Positions 27,750 to 36,499 of a DNA stretch of 64,000 nt are shown here, piece by piece. Source of the DNA: Idiomarina fontislapidosi (GTDB taxonomy: Bacteria > Pseudomonadota > Gammaproteobacteria > Enterobacterales > Alteromonadaceae); NCBI RefSeq assembly GCF_003226255.1, contig NZ_QJST01000005.1, forward strand, positions 1 to 64,000. The letters run 5' to 3'. The position numbers and the translations under genes were made by a program. The stretch's first letter is position 1; each line of letters begins with the position of its first letter. The notes under the pieces were generated by a model that had not been told where the DNA came from, did no database searches, and worked only from the letters and a program-made list of their open reading frames with translations.

Positions 27750-29489
27750 ATGCAAATTAAACAGTTATTACAACAGGTGATGCAGTCGTTGGCGACACCT
27801 TCGGATGCCGCTGCGATGGCATCGACAAAGACGCCCCAAGCCGCTATCACACAAGCGCAGCAAGCCACCCTGCAAAGTGTGTTTAACGCCCTCACTTCGC
27901 AGCTGCAAAATCCACCCTCGCAGCCTCAGCATTTTAACCCAGCACCGCTTACCAGTCAGTTAAACGTGCCAGCACAAACGGTAACGGCGGTGACGCAACA
28001 ACTTGAGCAATTATTATTACGGGTGACAGAACGGGCGACTGACACCGTACAGCCGCCGCCGACCAAGCAAGCACAAACGGCGTTGGTCAACCGTATGGTT
28101 GAGCAAATGGTGCGCAGTGATGCGCGTATCAGCTTACCGACGCCAGTGCCCTCAGCGCAGACCGATGTTTTGAGCCGTCCAGCATCGACGTCCATCGCGC
28201 TTGCACAATTGCCTCAGCCGCTACGCCAAGCGGTCACAGAACAACTGCAACAATGGCTGGGTCAGTGGGTTAAGGCAGCGCAGTCGCAAGCCACTCAGGC
28301 ACAGGCTTCACCGCCGCGATTAACCCAGTTGCCAGTGCAGATTGAAGCCGTTAGCGTTAAACAAGGTCAGTTAGTCATGCAACTGACGATTACCCCACGT
28401 ACAACGAGCGAAGTGAGTGTTCCCTTACCCCAGGTACCACAGCCTTTGGTGCGAGCGCTGGTGCAACAATTAAACACACCGATGCCTGCGGCTGGCTCAC
28501 ACCCCCAGCCCTCCGCACCGTCACAGTCTTCCGTACAACCACAGGTGGCGCAAACAGCGACCGTTGACGGGCGGTTAGTCAAGCAAACTCAGACACTCAG
28601 CCCCGCACAACTTAGCCAGTTTTTACGGCAGGTGACTGACGTGACGCCGCAGCAGCACACTGAGGTGAAGCAGTTACTTACGCAAACATTGGCGCAGTTG
28701 CCCAAAGGCGAGCAGATGACGCAGCCGCAGCAGCTTGCTCAGTATGTCAATGACTGGTTCGCCGCCAAGCCATTGGCGAGCCAACCTAACCAACAATTAG
28801 GCGTGGTCGGAAAACTGATTATTGCACTGCTCGGTATTCGGATGCAGGCACAACAAGGCACCCAGCCGCAAGCCGCCAAGGCGTTGAGTCAGGCAGTGTT
28901 AGATCAAATCATGCGCGCACCCAGCGAACCCCGTGCGGGCAGCGATCGCTCGCTGACACCCAATCCACCGATGACCGCCGAGGTGCGCGAGCGGCTGAAT
29001 GCCCAACTGTTACAACAGCCCGCTGCGCAGTTGCAACGGTTACTCAGTAGTTTGGCGCAAACCATGAACAGCGCACAAAGCAGCCAAATACGGCTACAAG
29101 AGAGTCCGGCACAACAGCCCGAGTTTTACCTGATGTTGCCCTCACACAATCCAAGTAGCCAAACCGGCACCGAATTGTTGATTAAACGCGAACCAAGCGG
29201 CCGTGATGATGAACAAAATGAACGCTCAGTGTGGCTCTTTAACTTACGGTTTGAACTTAAGCAATGGGGACCGATGCTGGTGAAAGGACGTTATCAAACA
29301 GGCGGAACGCGCGTGCAATTTTTTACCGAATCAATAGCGGCTCAACGCCATCTGCAGCGCCAGCTCCCTGAGCTTGAGCAACGTTTAACACAACTCGATG
29401 TTGCTGCGGTGGACTTTCAGATTAAACAAGGCAAAGTACCGGAAAGCTTGGCACAACAACACAGTGGTATTATCCGGGTGACGGTATGA
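27750..29489 (+). CDS. FliK-like flagellar hook-length control domain protein
   Basis: The 579-residue protein is dominated by Gln, Pro, Ala and Thr over about residues 1-430, a low-complexity, probably unfolded ruler-like region. The C-terminal 110 residues look like the FliK Flg_hook domain (VWLFNLRFELKQWGPMLVKG, then VQFFTESIAAQRHLQRQLPELEQRL). FliK measures hook length and switches FlhB specificity. This gene is not in a hook operon but is translationally coupled (4-bp overlap) to a stand-alone FlhB C-terminal domain gene, implying the two products work together. It may be a paralogue of the true FliK rather than FliK itself. Confidence 0.75.
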   Translation: MQIKQLLQQVMQSLATPSDAAAMASTKTPQAAITQAQQATLQSVFNALTSQLQNPPSQPQHFNPAPLTSQLNVPAQTVTAVTQQLEQLLLRVTERATDTVQPPPTKQAQTALVNRMVEQMVRSDARISLPTPVPSAQTDVLSRPASTSIALAQLPQPLRQAVTEQLQQWLGQWVKAAQSQATQAQASPPRLTQLPVQIEAVSVKQGQLVMQLTITPRTTSEVSVPLPQVPQPLVRALVQQLNTPMPAAGSHPQPSAPSQSSVQPQVAQTATVDGRLVKQTQTLSPAQLSQFLRQVTDVTPQQHTEVKQLLTQTLAQLPKGEQMTQPQQLAQYVNDWFAAKPLASQPNQQLGVVGKLIIALLGIRMQAQQGTQPQAAKALSQAVLDQIMRAPSEPRAGSDRSLTPNPPMTAEVRERLNAQLLQQPAAQLQRLLSSLAQTMNSAQSSQIRLQESPAQQPEFYLMLPSHNPSSQTGTELLIKREPSGRDDEQNERSVWLFNLRFELKQWGPMLVKGRYQTGGTRVQFFTESIAAQRHLQRQLPELEQRLTQLDVAAVDFQIKQGKVPESLAQQHSGIIRVTV

Positions 29490-29764
29490 GCGATAGCAAT
29501 AAGCAAAAACAAGCCATTGGTCTATCCTATGATGGCCTTAACGCACCGCAAGTCATTGCTAAGGGCTTTGATGAGTTGGCTGAGGAAATTATTGAGGTCG
29601 CTAAGGCGCATGGGGTTATGGTGCATGAAGATCCGATGCTGTCAGACTCGTTAGCGCGGCTTAACGTAGGCGAAGAAATCCCGCGTGAACTCTATGTGCT
29701 CATCGCGGAACTCATTGCTTTTTCTTACTTACTGGATGGCAGGTTTCCCGATAGTTGGTACTAA
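29486..29764 (+). CDS. Stand-alone FlhB C-terminal-domain protein (FlhX-like)
   Basis: This 92-residue protein lacks the membrane part of FlhB and matches only the cytoplasmic FlhB-CC region, with AIGLSYDGLNAPQVIAKGFD, HGVMVHEDPMLSDSLARL and VGEEIPRELYVLIAELIAF. It begins just after the place where NPTH autocleavage would occur in FlhB, and no NPTH is present. Such proteins (FlhX in Helicobacter) can replace the cleaved FlhB C-terminus. It overlaps the FliK-like gene by ATGA and its stop overlaps the convergent DUF2802 stop. Confidence 0.85.
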   Translation: MSDSNKQKQAIGLSYDGLNAPQVIAKGFDELAEEIIEVAKAHGVMVHEDPMLSDSLARLNVGEEIPRELYVLIAELIAFSYLLDGRFPDSWY

Positions 29765-30222
29765 CTGCGCTTGTGCATCGCAAGCATCAGTTCAGCTTCG
29801 GCACGCGGTAAATCGCACGCTTGCATCAAATCATCGACACTGGCGCCTTGCTCCACCAGCTTAGCCGCTCGTTGATACAGTTTTATTTCCGGTTCTTGCT
29901 GTTCTAATTGCTTCAGTGTGGTGGCAAATTGCTCTTGTTGCGCCTGCTGTTGCTGCTCGATTTGTTGAATTGCATGTTGTTGCTTGCGTTGCCACTGCTC
30001 AAACTCTTCACGCAGTTGAGTTACAGCCTCGTTATTAGCAGCAGGTTGGCGTGTTTGCGGTTTGTTTTCTAATGCGCCTAAGGCTTCGGTAAGCATCAGT
30101 AAGCGCTGTTGTTGGCGTTCTAGCAATTCGGCGTGTTTACGACTGGTCATTATCGCCACAATAAGCGCAATGATTGCTAGCATCAGCGCAGCCGATGCTA
30201 GCCAAACTATAATTGAGGTCAT
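29761..30222 (-). CDS. DUF2802 membrane protein of the polar flagellar/chemotaxis operon
   Basis: This 153-residue protein has one N-terminal membrane helix (about residues 5-26), a Gln-rich coiled coil (about 33-110) and a small C-terminal helical domain with VEQGASVDDLMQACDLPRAE. DUF2802 proteins follow cheW in the polar flagellar operons of Vibrio, Shewanella and Pseudomonas. The molecular role is unknown to me. It is the last gene of the operon starting at flhA. Confidence 0.85.
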   Translation of the reverse strand: MTSIIVWLASAALMLAIIALIVAIMTSRKHAELLERQQQRLLMLTEALGALENKPQTRQPAANNEAVTQLREEFEQWQRKQQHAIQQIEQQQQAQQEQFATTLKQLEQQEPEIKLYQRAAKLVEQGASVDDLMQACDLPRAEAELMLAMHKRS

Positions 30223-30231
30223 TAACTCTAT

Positions 30232-30735
30232 TTACCCTAACCGCGAAATTTCATCCCACTCTTCGTCGGTCAGCATTTTATCTAAGTCGACTAGGATCAA
30301 CAACTCACCGTCACGGTTAGAAACCCCTTGGATAAAGCGTGCGCTCTCTTCTGTGCCAACATTCGGGGCACTGTCGATATCTGATTTCTTCAAGTACACC
30401 ACTTCGGCGACACTGTCGACCAGAATACCAATCACCTGCTTATCCGATTCAATAATCACGATGCGGGTGTTATCGGTAATTTCGTTCTCGGGCAAGCCAA
30501 AGCGCAGGCGCGTATCAATGACCGTGACGACATTACCGCGCAGATTGATAATACCCAACACGTAGTCTGGCGCACCAGGGACAGGTGCAATCTCACTGTA
30601 GCGCAGTACTTCTTGTACCTGCATTACGTTGATGCCGTAGGTCTCTTGCTCCAGTTGAAAGGTTACCCACTGAAGCACTTCATCGTTGCTATCGGCTTCA
30701 GCTTGTTGTTTGGTTTTACGGTTTTCAGTTGCCAT
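30232..30735 (-). CDS. cheW: Chemotaxis coupling protein CheW
   Basis: This 167-residue protein has a charged N-terminal tail (about residues 1-20) and one CheW domain (about 22-160), with VTFQLEQETYGINVMQVQEV, VLGIINLRGNVVTVIDTRLR and GILVDSVAEVVYL. It couples methyl-accepting receptors to CheA. It starts 1 bp after parP ends. Confidence 0.96.
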   Translation of the reverse strand: MATENRKTKQQAEADSNDEVLQWVTFQLEQETYGINVMQVQEVLRYSEIAPVPGAPDYVLGIINLRGNVVTVIDTRLRFGLPENEITDNTRIVIIESDKQVIGILVDSVAEVVYLKKSDIDSAPNVGTEESARFIQGVSNRDGELLILVDLDKMLTDEEWDEISRLG

Positions 30736-30736
30736 G

Positions 30737-31597
30737 CTATGACTCCGATTCGTTTTTTGGGTCGGTTTGAGTATGACCCAAGCCTTTATCCAGCAGTGTA
30801 ATTAATGCATTTACATCGAGCAACGCGCACATTCTGTCACGTACCACGCCAGCCAGCCACGGACGTTTTTGGTTGGGTCCATTACGCCACTGAATAGCCT
30901 CTGGCTGTAACGGCTCACTATCAACCAGCTCCTCACACAGCAAGCCCCATGGACTATCACTCAATGTAATCATGTATTCGTAACTAATATTTTCCGCCAC
31001 TTCGTCGGTCAGCTTCTCTGGCATCACCCAACGTGCAGTGTCCACCGCTTGTAGCTTGGCGCCGCGCTCGTTCATGATACCTTTGAACCAACTGGGCTTA
31101 CCAATTAACGGGCTTATTTTACTTAACGTATGTATGCCGCCTAAACTTTTTAACGGCACGGCTAAGGTTAATCCCGCCACTTTAAAAAACAGTGCTTGGA
31201 AATCATTTTCTTGATATTCCATCATGGCATCTGTCGGCGGTGGTGTCGCGCCGTCATCTTTCATATCGGCGCGTGCTTCGGTTTCTGTAACCTCTGTCGG
31301 TTCGAGTCGTTCGGGTTCAGCGATTGGGTCTGCTTGGTACGCGAATTCCGGTTCATCGACAGGCTCAGGCACCGGCTCGGGTTCGGGTTCTGGCTCAGGT
31401 TCTGGCTCAGGTTCTGGCTCAGGTTCTGGTTCTGGTTCTGGCTCCAATTCGGGCGGCTGCAATTGTGGTGCAGCTCGCTCAAGCAATGACCGAACCGGTG
31501 AATCATCAAAATCCACCGGCGGCATTTCTTCTTCTAGCAACAACGCATCCAAATACTCGGTCATTGCTTGTTCACTACTGTAACTTGAGCGACTCAC
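30737..31597 (-). CDS. parP: ParP-like CheW-domain protein for polar array positioning
   Basis: This 286-residue protein starts at GTG with AGGAGGT upstream. A short conserved N-terminal region is followed by a long Glu-Pro dipeptide repeat (about residues 52-77), an acidic linker and a C-terminal CheW-like domain (about 130-270; LFFKVAGLTLAVPLKSLGG). In Vibrio, ParP binds CheA and ParC and retains chemotaxis arrays at the pole; the position between parC and cheW supports that identity. The Glu-Pro tract arises from a 12-bp tandem DNA repeat and is probably variable between strains. Confidence 0.85.
   Translation of the reverse strand: MSRSSYSSEQAMTEYLDALLLEEEMPPVDFDDSPVRSLLERAAPQLQPPELEPEPEPEPEPEPEPEPEPEPEPEPVPEPVDEPEFAYQADPIAEPERLEPTEVTETEARADMKDDGATPPPTDAMMEYQENDFQALFFKVAGLTLAVPLKSLGGIHTLSKISPLIGKPSWFKGIMNERGAKLQAVDTARWVMPEKLTDEVAENISYEYMITLSDSPWGLLCEELVDSEPLQPEAIQWRNGPNQKRPWLAGVVRDRMCALLDVNALITLLDKGLGHTQTDPKNESES
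31372..31446. repeat. 12-bp tandem repeat coding for the Glu-Pro tract of ParP
   Basis: Near-perfect units of GGTTCTGGCTCA (plus strand) repeat through this segment with minor variants GGTTCGGGTTCT and GGTTCTGGTTCT. Because the unit is a multiple of three, changes in copy number keep the frame. Confidence 0.8.
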
Positions 31598-31605
31598 GTG
31601 ACCTC

Positions 31606-32379
31606 CTATAAGTGCAATTGCTGCAAATGTGTCAGCAAGGTTTGATAAGCCAATACACCGCGTGATTGCGGCGCAAACATCGACGGGGGTAGCTGTTCAT
31701 TACTGGCATCCCGAAATTTTGTATCAATTGGGATCATGCCGTTCCACACACTCTTACCATAACGCTGCGCAAGCTTCTTATAGGTGTCTAACGAGGCGCG
31801 TGTGCGCTTATCATACAATGTTGGAATAATTGTGTACTGATGCGCCTGCCCACGTGACTTTTGAATCAACGCCAAGGTACGCATCATACGCTCAAGCCCT
31901 TTAAGGGCAAGTGGCTCTGTCTGCACCGGAATCAGCACCCGCTCACAACACGCCAACGCATTCACCATTAGCACACCTAATACCGGAGGCACATCGATTA
32001 ATACATAATCGTAACGGTGTTCAACAAAGGCTAGGGCGCGCTGTAACACTAAGCCCATACCGCCTTGCGTACCGAGTTTTCGGTCAAGTGTTGCCAGTGC
32101 CATACAGGCTGGCATGACATCTAAATGATCATGTTCGGTCGAAACAATGGCTTTTACTGTGGTTTCTTTATCGACATGTTTGCCCATAGCAAACACATCG
32201 TAGGCGGTCGCTTGTAAGCCTTCCGCATCAATACCAAAATAAAATGTGAGCGATGCATGCGGATCGATATCAATGCATAGCACGCGCTGGCCTCGCTGCT
32301 GCAATAAGCCAGCTAGCGCCACAGTCGTTGTGGTCTTACCTACGCCGCCTTTTTGATTAGCGATGGTCCACACATGCAT
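31606..32379 (-). CDS. parC: ParA-like ATPase ParC (chemotaxis array positioning)
   Basis: This 257-residue deviant Walker A ATPase starts MHVWTIANQKGGVGKTTTT and has VLCIDIDPHASLTFYFG and YVLIDVPPVLGVLMVNAL. ParC of Vibrio forms a polar gradient that directs inheritance of chemoreceptor clusters (established for that family). It lies between cheB and parP in the chemotaxis part of the operon, which argues against a plasmid or chromosome partition role. Confidence 0.88.
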   Translation of the reverse strand: MHVWTIANQKGGVGKTTTTVALAGLLQQRGQRVLCIDIDPHASLTFYFGIDAEGLQATAYDVFAMGKHVDKETTVKAIVSTEHDHLDVMPACMALATLDRKLGTQGGMGLVLQRALAFVEHRYDYVLIDVPPVLGVLMVNALACCERVLIPVQTEPLALKGLERMMRTLALIQKSRGQAHQYTIIPTLYDKRTRASLDTYKKLAQRYGKSVWNGMIPIDTKFRDASNEQLPPSMFAPQSRGVLAYQTLLTHLQQLHL

Positions 32380-32382
32380 GGT

Positions 32383-33552
32383 TTAGTCTCCGTAACCGAC
32401 TTCGGTCAGTAACGCGCTTGCCATTTGGTTCAGGCTGACACTGCGCGACGAAATCCCTGCGCTCGCAACCGCTTGCGGCATGCCGTAGACCACACAACTG
32501 GCTTCATCCTGAGCCCAGATCGTCGCGCCCTGCTCTTTCAGCATTCGCGCACCCTCACGGCCATCGGCACCCATACCTGTCAAAATCACGCCCAATACTT
32601 TGCCACCATAAACTTTGGATAAGCTGGCAAAGGTTAAATCGACGCTCGGCTTATAAGTTACGCGGCCCGAATTATCCTCACGCACGCGTAAGCGTGCCGC
32701 TCCAGCGCGGCCTTCAATCAACATCTGCTTTCCGCCCGGCGCTAAATACGCAACGCCTGGTTGTAAGCTATCGCCATCTTCTGCTTCACGCACGCTGATT
32801 TTGCACAAACCATCTAAACGCTGCGAAAACGCCTTAGTAAACGCGGCAGGCATATGCTGTACCATGACGATAGGATACGGAAAATTCTGTGGCAATTGCG
32901 TGAGTATTTTCTGCAACGCGACAGGTCCGCCCGTTGACGTACCTATTGCCAGTACCTGATAAGCACGATTAATGGTCAATCGCTCGGTAACGACGCGCGG
33001 ACTGCTAGGCTCTGACTCACGTGTCGAAGTACGCGTTGGTGGCGGCGTGCTGCGGGCAAAGCGATCAGAGCCCGGACGTACGCTAGGCTCGGCTTCCTGT
33101 GGTTTTGCACGCGATACGGCGGAAGGACGAGGCGGTGAAGAGCGCCGTAAAGCCGGTTTGCCTGCAATCGCCAGCACTCTATCTTGCAATGTTTTGACCG
33201 CGTCCTCACGGTTGCGCGCAACGTCTTCAAATTTCTTTGGCAGAAAGTCAGCTGCACCGGCTTCCAACGCATTTAACGTAGCTGTTGCGCCTTCATGCGT
33301 TAGCGAGCTAAACATCAAGATAGGACAAGGCGCATCGCGCATGATCTCACGCACCGCATCAATACCATTCATTACTGGCATCTCAATGTCCATGGTGATC
33401 ACATCAGGACGTAAAACTTTTGCTTGCTCCACGGCTTGACGGCCATCATTAGCCGAACCGATGACTTTTATTTGACTATTACTTTCAAGAATCTCTGTTA
33501 CTCGGCGTCGAAAAAACGCCGAGTCATCGACCACTAAAACACTCACTGTCAT
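32383..33552 (-). CDS. cheB: Chemotaxis methylesterase/glutamine deamidase CheB
   Basis: This 389-residue protein has a receiver domain (about residues 1-120; [12 protein letters not shown], phospho-Asp in [15 protein letters not shown]), an Arg/Ser/Pro-rich linker (about 140-200) and a methylesterase domain (about 205-385). The latter shows the catalytic Ser in [14 protein letters not shown], His in [10 protein letters not shown] and Asp in [12 protein letters not shown]. It removes methyl groups from chemoreceptors when phosphorylated by CheA. Confidence 0.96.
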   Translation of the reverse strand: MTVSVLVVDDSAFFRRRVTEILESNSQIKVIGSANDGRQAVEQAKVLRPDVITMDIEMPVMNGIDAVREIMRDAPCPILMFSSLTHEGATATLNALEAGAADFLPKKFEDVARNREDAVKTLQDRVLAIAGKPALRRSSPPRPSAVSRAKPQEAEPSVRPGSDRFARSTPPPTRTSTRESEPSSPRVVTERLTINRAYQVLAIGTSTGGPVALQKILTQLPQNFPYPIVMVQHMPAAFTKAFSQRLDGLCKISVREAEDGDSLQPGVAYLAPGGKQMLIEGRAGAARLRVREDNSGRVTYKPSVDLTFASLSKVYGGKVLGVILTGMGADGREGARMLKEQGATIWAQDEASCVVYGMPQAVASAGISSRSVSLNQMASALLTEVGYGD

Positions 33553-33567
33553 TTTTAGTGTTACCCG

Positions 33568-35733
33568 TTATCGTTTTGCGTAGTACTTCAGCATGCTCGG
33601 CACATCAATAATTAACGCGATACCGCCATCACTGGTGATCGTCGCACCGGCCATACCCGGTGTACCTTGCAGTAATTTATCCAATGGCTTGATGACAACT
33701 TCTTCTTGACCGATGAGCGCGTCAACAACAAAACCGACTTGTTGGGTGCCGATTTGTACTACCACCACATGCCCATTTTCGTTGCGTTTGTTACGCTCGG
33801 GATTCCGGGTCAACCAGTGTTCTAAAAAGAACAGAGGGATGGCGCGTTTGCGTACGATCAATGTCAGCTGACCATCAACGGTGTTGGTCTTTGACATGTC
33901 TAGGTCGATGATCTCGCTGACTACCGCCAACGGTAACGCAAACGTTTGCTGTTTAACTTCCACCATGAGGGTCGGCAGGATTGCCAACGTCAACGGTACC
34001 TTAATCAATAATTCAGTGCCTCGACCCAATTCTGAATCGATTTTAATGCTACCGTTTAATTGGCTGATCTTGGTTTTCACCACGTCCATGCCCACACCTC
34101 GCCCAGAGATGTCTGACACTTGTTCTTTAGTTGAGAAACCCGCGGCAAAAATAAGATTATATGCGTCTTCGTTAGTGAGGCGCGCCGCAGCGTCCTCATC
34201 CAATACACCACGCTTAATCGCGATTTGTTTCAGCTTTTCAGCGTCCATGCCCGCACCGTCGTCTTTAATCGACAACATGATGTGGTCACCTTCTTGCGAT
34301 GCTGAAAGGGTGACTGTCCCCTCGCGTGGCTTACCCTTTGCTTGGCGCTCATCGGGCATCTCAATGCCGTGATCGACGGAGTTACGCACCAAGTGCACTA
34401 ACGGGTCGGCCAACGCCTCGACTAAGTTTTTGTCGAGATCGGTATCTTCACCGTACATCTCTAGATTGATTTCTTTTTTCAAGCTTCGCGCCAAATCGCG
34501 GACAACACGTGGGAAGCGGCCAAACACTTTCTTGATAGGCTGCATACGCGTTTTCATCACAGCACCTTGCAGATCACCGGTGACCACATCAAGGTTAGCG
34601 ATGGCTTTGCTCATTTCCTCTTGCTTCTGTTCATCATTATTACTCAGGCTCAGCAAGCGGTTGCGCACCAAGACTAACTCACCGACCATGTTCATGATCT
34701 CATCAAGTCGCTTGGTATCAACACGTACTGTTGTTTCTGGCGGCGGCGGTGGTGGCGCAGCAGGTTTCTTAGCTTCTTGCTTGGCCGCAGGCTGACTTGC
34801 CGCTGGTTTTTTCGGTTCGGGTTTACTCGGCTCGGGCTTTTTAGCTTCTGGCTTTTTAGGCTCGGGCTGTTTGGCTTCTGATTTACCCACTTTAGGCGCC
34901 TGGCCTTTGCCATGCAAATCATCGAGTAGCGCCTCAAACTCATCGTCAGTGATCTCATCACTGTCGCTTTTGTTCGACGCCTTTTGCTCTGCTTGCTTTT
35001 TCTCTGCACTGGTAGGCGCTTTACCCGAACCGTGGAGCTCATCGAGTAACGCTTCAAACTCGTCATCGGTGATTTCGTCACCACCACTGCTGTCGCTGGT
35101 TGTGCTTTGCTTTTTCTCAGCTTTACTATCTGGTGCTTTACCCGCCGTGGGTGCTTTGCCTTTGCCGTGAAGTTCGTCGAGTAGTGCTTCGAATTCGTCT
35201 TCTTGGATGTCGTCGACAGAGGCATTGTCTGTCGCGCCAGAGGCGCGACGTACGTCGGTGTCGGTATCGTCGTCGGTTTCGGTGTCGTCGGAGCCATCGC
35301 CTGTCGCGCCAGAGGCGCGACGTACGTCGGCTTCGTCTTCCGATTCGGGTTGGGAGAGCTTGTGCAAGGTTTCGAGTAGCTCGCTGTCAGCGGCTTCTGG
35401 CTCTTGACGCGCTTGCAGTTGCGCAAATTGCGCATTGATGGTGTCGAGTGCTTGCAGGATAACGTCCATCAGGTCAGATGAAACGGAACGTTGACCATTG
35501 CGAAGGGTATCGAAAACGTTTTCCGCGCCATGACAGGTGTCAACCAACGCAGATACCGACAAAAATCCAGCGCCACCTTTAACAGTGTGGAAGCCCCTAA
35601 AGATCGCGTTTAGTAGGTCTTTGTTGTCGGGATCGTTTTCTAATTGAACGAGTTGCTCAGATAGTTGCTCGAGGATTTCAGCCGCCTCGATCAAGAAATC
35701 CTGCAAGATGTCTTCGTCCATCTCAAAGCTCAT
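33568..35733 (-). CDS. cheA: Chemotaxis histidine kinase CheA with expanded linker
   Basis: This 721-residue kinase has an HPt domain (about residues 1-105) with the phospho-His in GFHTVKGGAGFL. A long linker (about 130-345) holds two copies of a DVRRASGAT peptide and three copies of a DEFEALLDELHG-type motif, then a Lys/Pro/Glu-rich stretch. Dimerisation (RVDTKRLDEIMNMVGELVL), HATPase (LVHLVRNSVDHGIEMPDE; GRGVGMDVVKT) and CheW-like regulatory domains follow. It phosphorylates CheY and CheB. The linker is longer than in typical CheA, partly through REP-like DNA insertions. Confidence 0.96.
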   Translation of the reverse strand: MSFEMDEDILQDFLIEAAEILEQLSEQLVQLENDPDNKDLLNAIFRGFHTVKGGAGFLSVSALVDTCHGAENVFDTLRNGQRSVSSDLMDVILQALDTINAQFAQLQARQEPEAADSELLETLHKLSQPESEDEADVRRASGATGDGSDDTETDDDTDTDVRRASGATDNASVDDIQEDEFEALLDELHGKGKAPTAGKAPDSKAEKKQSTTSDSSGGDEITDDEFEALLDELHGSGKAPTSAEKKQAEQKASNKSDSDEITDDEFEALLDDLHGKGQAPKVGKSEAKQPEPKKPEAKKPEPSKPEPKKPAASQPAAKQEAKKPAAPPPPPPETTVRVDTKRLDEIMNMVGELVLVRNRLLSLSNNDEQKQEEMSKAIANLDVVTGDLQGAVMKTRMQPIKKVFGRFPRVVRDLARSLKKEINLEMYGEDTDLDKNLVEALADPLVHLVRNSVDHGIEMPDERQAKGKPREGTVTLSASQEGDHIMLSIKDDGAGMDAEKLKQIAIKRGVLDEDAAARLTNEDAYNLIFAAGFSTKEQVSDISGRGVGMDVVKTKISQLNGSIKIDSELGRGTELLIKVPLTLAILPTLMVEVKQQTFALPLAVVSEIIDLDMSKTNTVDGQLTLIVRKRAIPLFFLEHWLTRNPERNKRNENGHVVVVQIGTQQVGFVVDALIGQEEVVIKPLDKLLQGTPGMAGATITSDGGIALIIDVPSMLKYYAKR
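35231..35330. repeat. Two direct copies of a REP-like palindrome inside cheA
   Basis: The 28-bp segments at 35231-35258 and 35303-35330 are identical: GTCGCGCC and GGCGCGAC flank a 3-nt loop, followed by GTACGTCGG. In the cheA frame each encodes DVRRASGAT. The hairpin core is the same as that of the elements in ribF at 48667-48724. A mobile-palindrome origin is inference. Confidence 0.65.
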
Positions 35734-35746
35734 GCGCTACTCTCTC

Positions 35747-36499
35747 CTAGAAACCTAAACTAGATAATAAATCGTCTACGTCATCCTGATTAACGACGAC
35801 ATCATCGCGTTGTTCTGGGTTAATGACAGGCCCTTCTGCTGCACTCTTATCGACTGCTTTTACATTTTGTTTAGCTTGAGATTTCTGTTCTTCACCAAAC
35901 AACTTGAGTAGCTCGATTAGATTTTTCTCGACGTCTTCTACGAGCTGGATAACTCGACGGATGATTTGACCCGTTATATCTTGGTAATCTTGCGCCATTA
36001 AAACTTCGGTCATTAAGCCGTGTATTTGTGGCATGTTTTGCCCACATTCGCGCATCAGCGCATCGACTTGATGGCACATCTCTTTGAATTCGTGCAACTG
36101 AATGTCATTGTTCATCAATCGCTGCCAAGTCGGCATAACTTGTTCGACACGTTGATGCATCTCGTCTGTCATTGGCAAACAGGCTTCAACCGCATCCATG
36201 GTTCGATTGGCGGCATCCTCTGTTTTCTCAATAACATATTGCAAGCGGTTTTGTGCGTCAGGCAGATCGTCCTGCGTTAACTGCATGATGCGGGGGTCGA
36301 GTTGAAAGTCTTGCAGGGCTTCGTGCAGATCGCGGGTGAGTTGCCCCACAGACGTAAATAATTTGTCATCACGTTCTTCACGAAAGTCATCAAGCCATTG
36401 ATCCGCTTTAGCTTGTTCGCCCTCTTCAAGCCACTCAACCAATTGCCGCGCTTGCTGGAGCGATATATTTGCCGATGATTTTGCCATAACCGCACTCAT
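35747..36499 (-). CDS. cheZ: CheY-P phosphatase CheZ
   Basis: This 250-residue, almost wholly helical protein contains the CheZ catalytic region VLMAQDYQDITGQIIRRVI with the key Asp and Gln (about residues 167-185). It ends with the CheY-binding tail VVNQDDVDDLLSSLGF. Its ATG overlaps the cheY stop (TAATG). The true start may instead be the Met at codon 5. Confidence 0.95.
   Translation of the reverse strand: MSAVMAKSSANISLQQARQLVEWLEEGEQAKADQWLDDFREERDDKLFTSVGQLTRDLHEALQDFQLDPRIMQLTQDDLPDAQNRLQYVIEKTEDAANRTMDAVEACLPMTDEMHQRVEQVMPTWQRLMNNDIQLHEFKEMCHQVDALMRECGQNMPQIHGLMTEVLMAQDYQDITGQIIRRVIQLVEDVEKNLIELLKLFGEEQKSQAKQNVKAVDKSAAEGPVINPEQRDDVVVNQDDVDDLLSSLGF

Noticed and set aside
31372-31446. 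Possible CRISPR array
   Set aside because: The repeats are contiguous 12-bp units without spacers inside a coding sequence; no cas genes occur in the window.
31224-31583. Plus-strand Gly/Ser-repeat frame
   Set aside because: It is antisense to the Glu-Pro repeat of parP and has no independent start signal or conserved domain.
31606-32379. Plasmid-type ParA partition gene
   Set aside because: There is no ParB or parS nearby, and the position between cheB and the ParP-like gene fits the chemotaxis ATPase ParC.
34692-35435. 247-codon minus-strand frame, Lys/Pro/Arg-rich
   Set aside because: It is a second frame inside the low-complexity CheA linker; its composition simply mirrors the repeats of the real frame.
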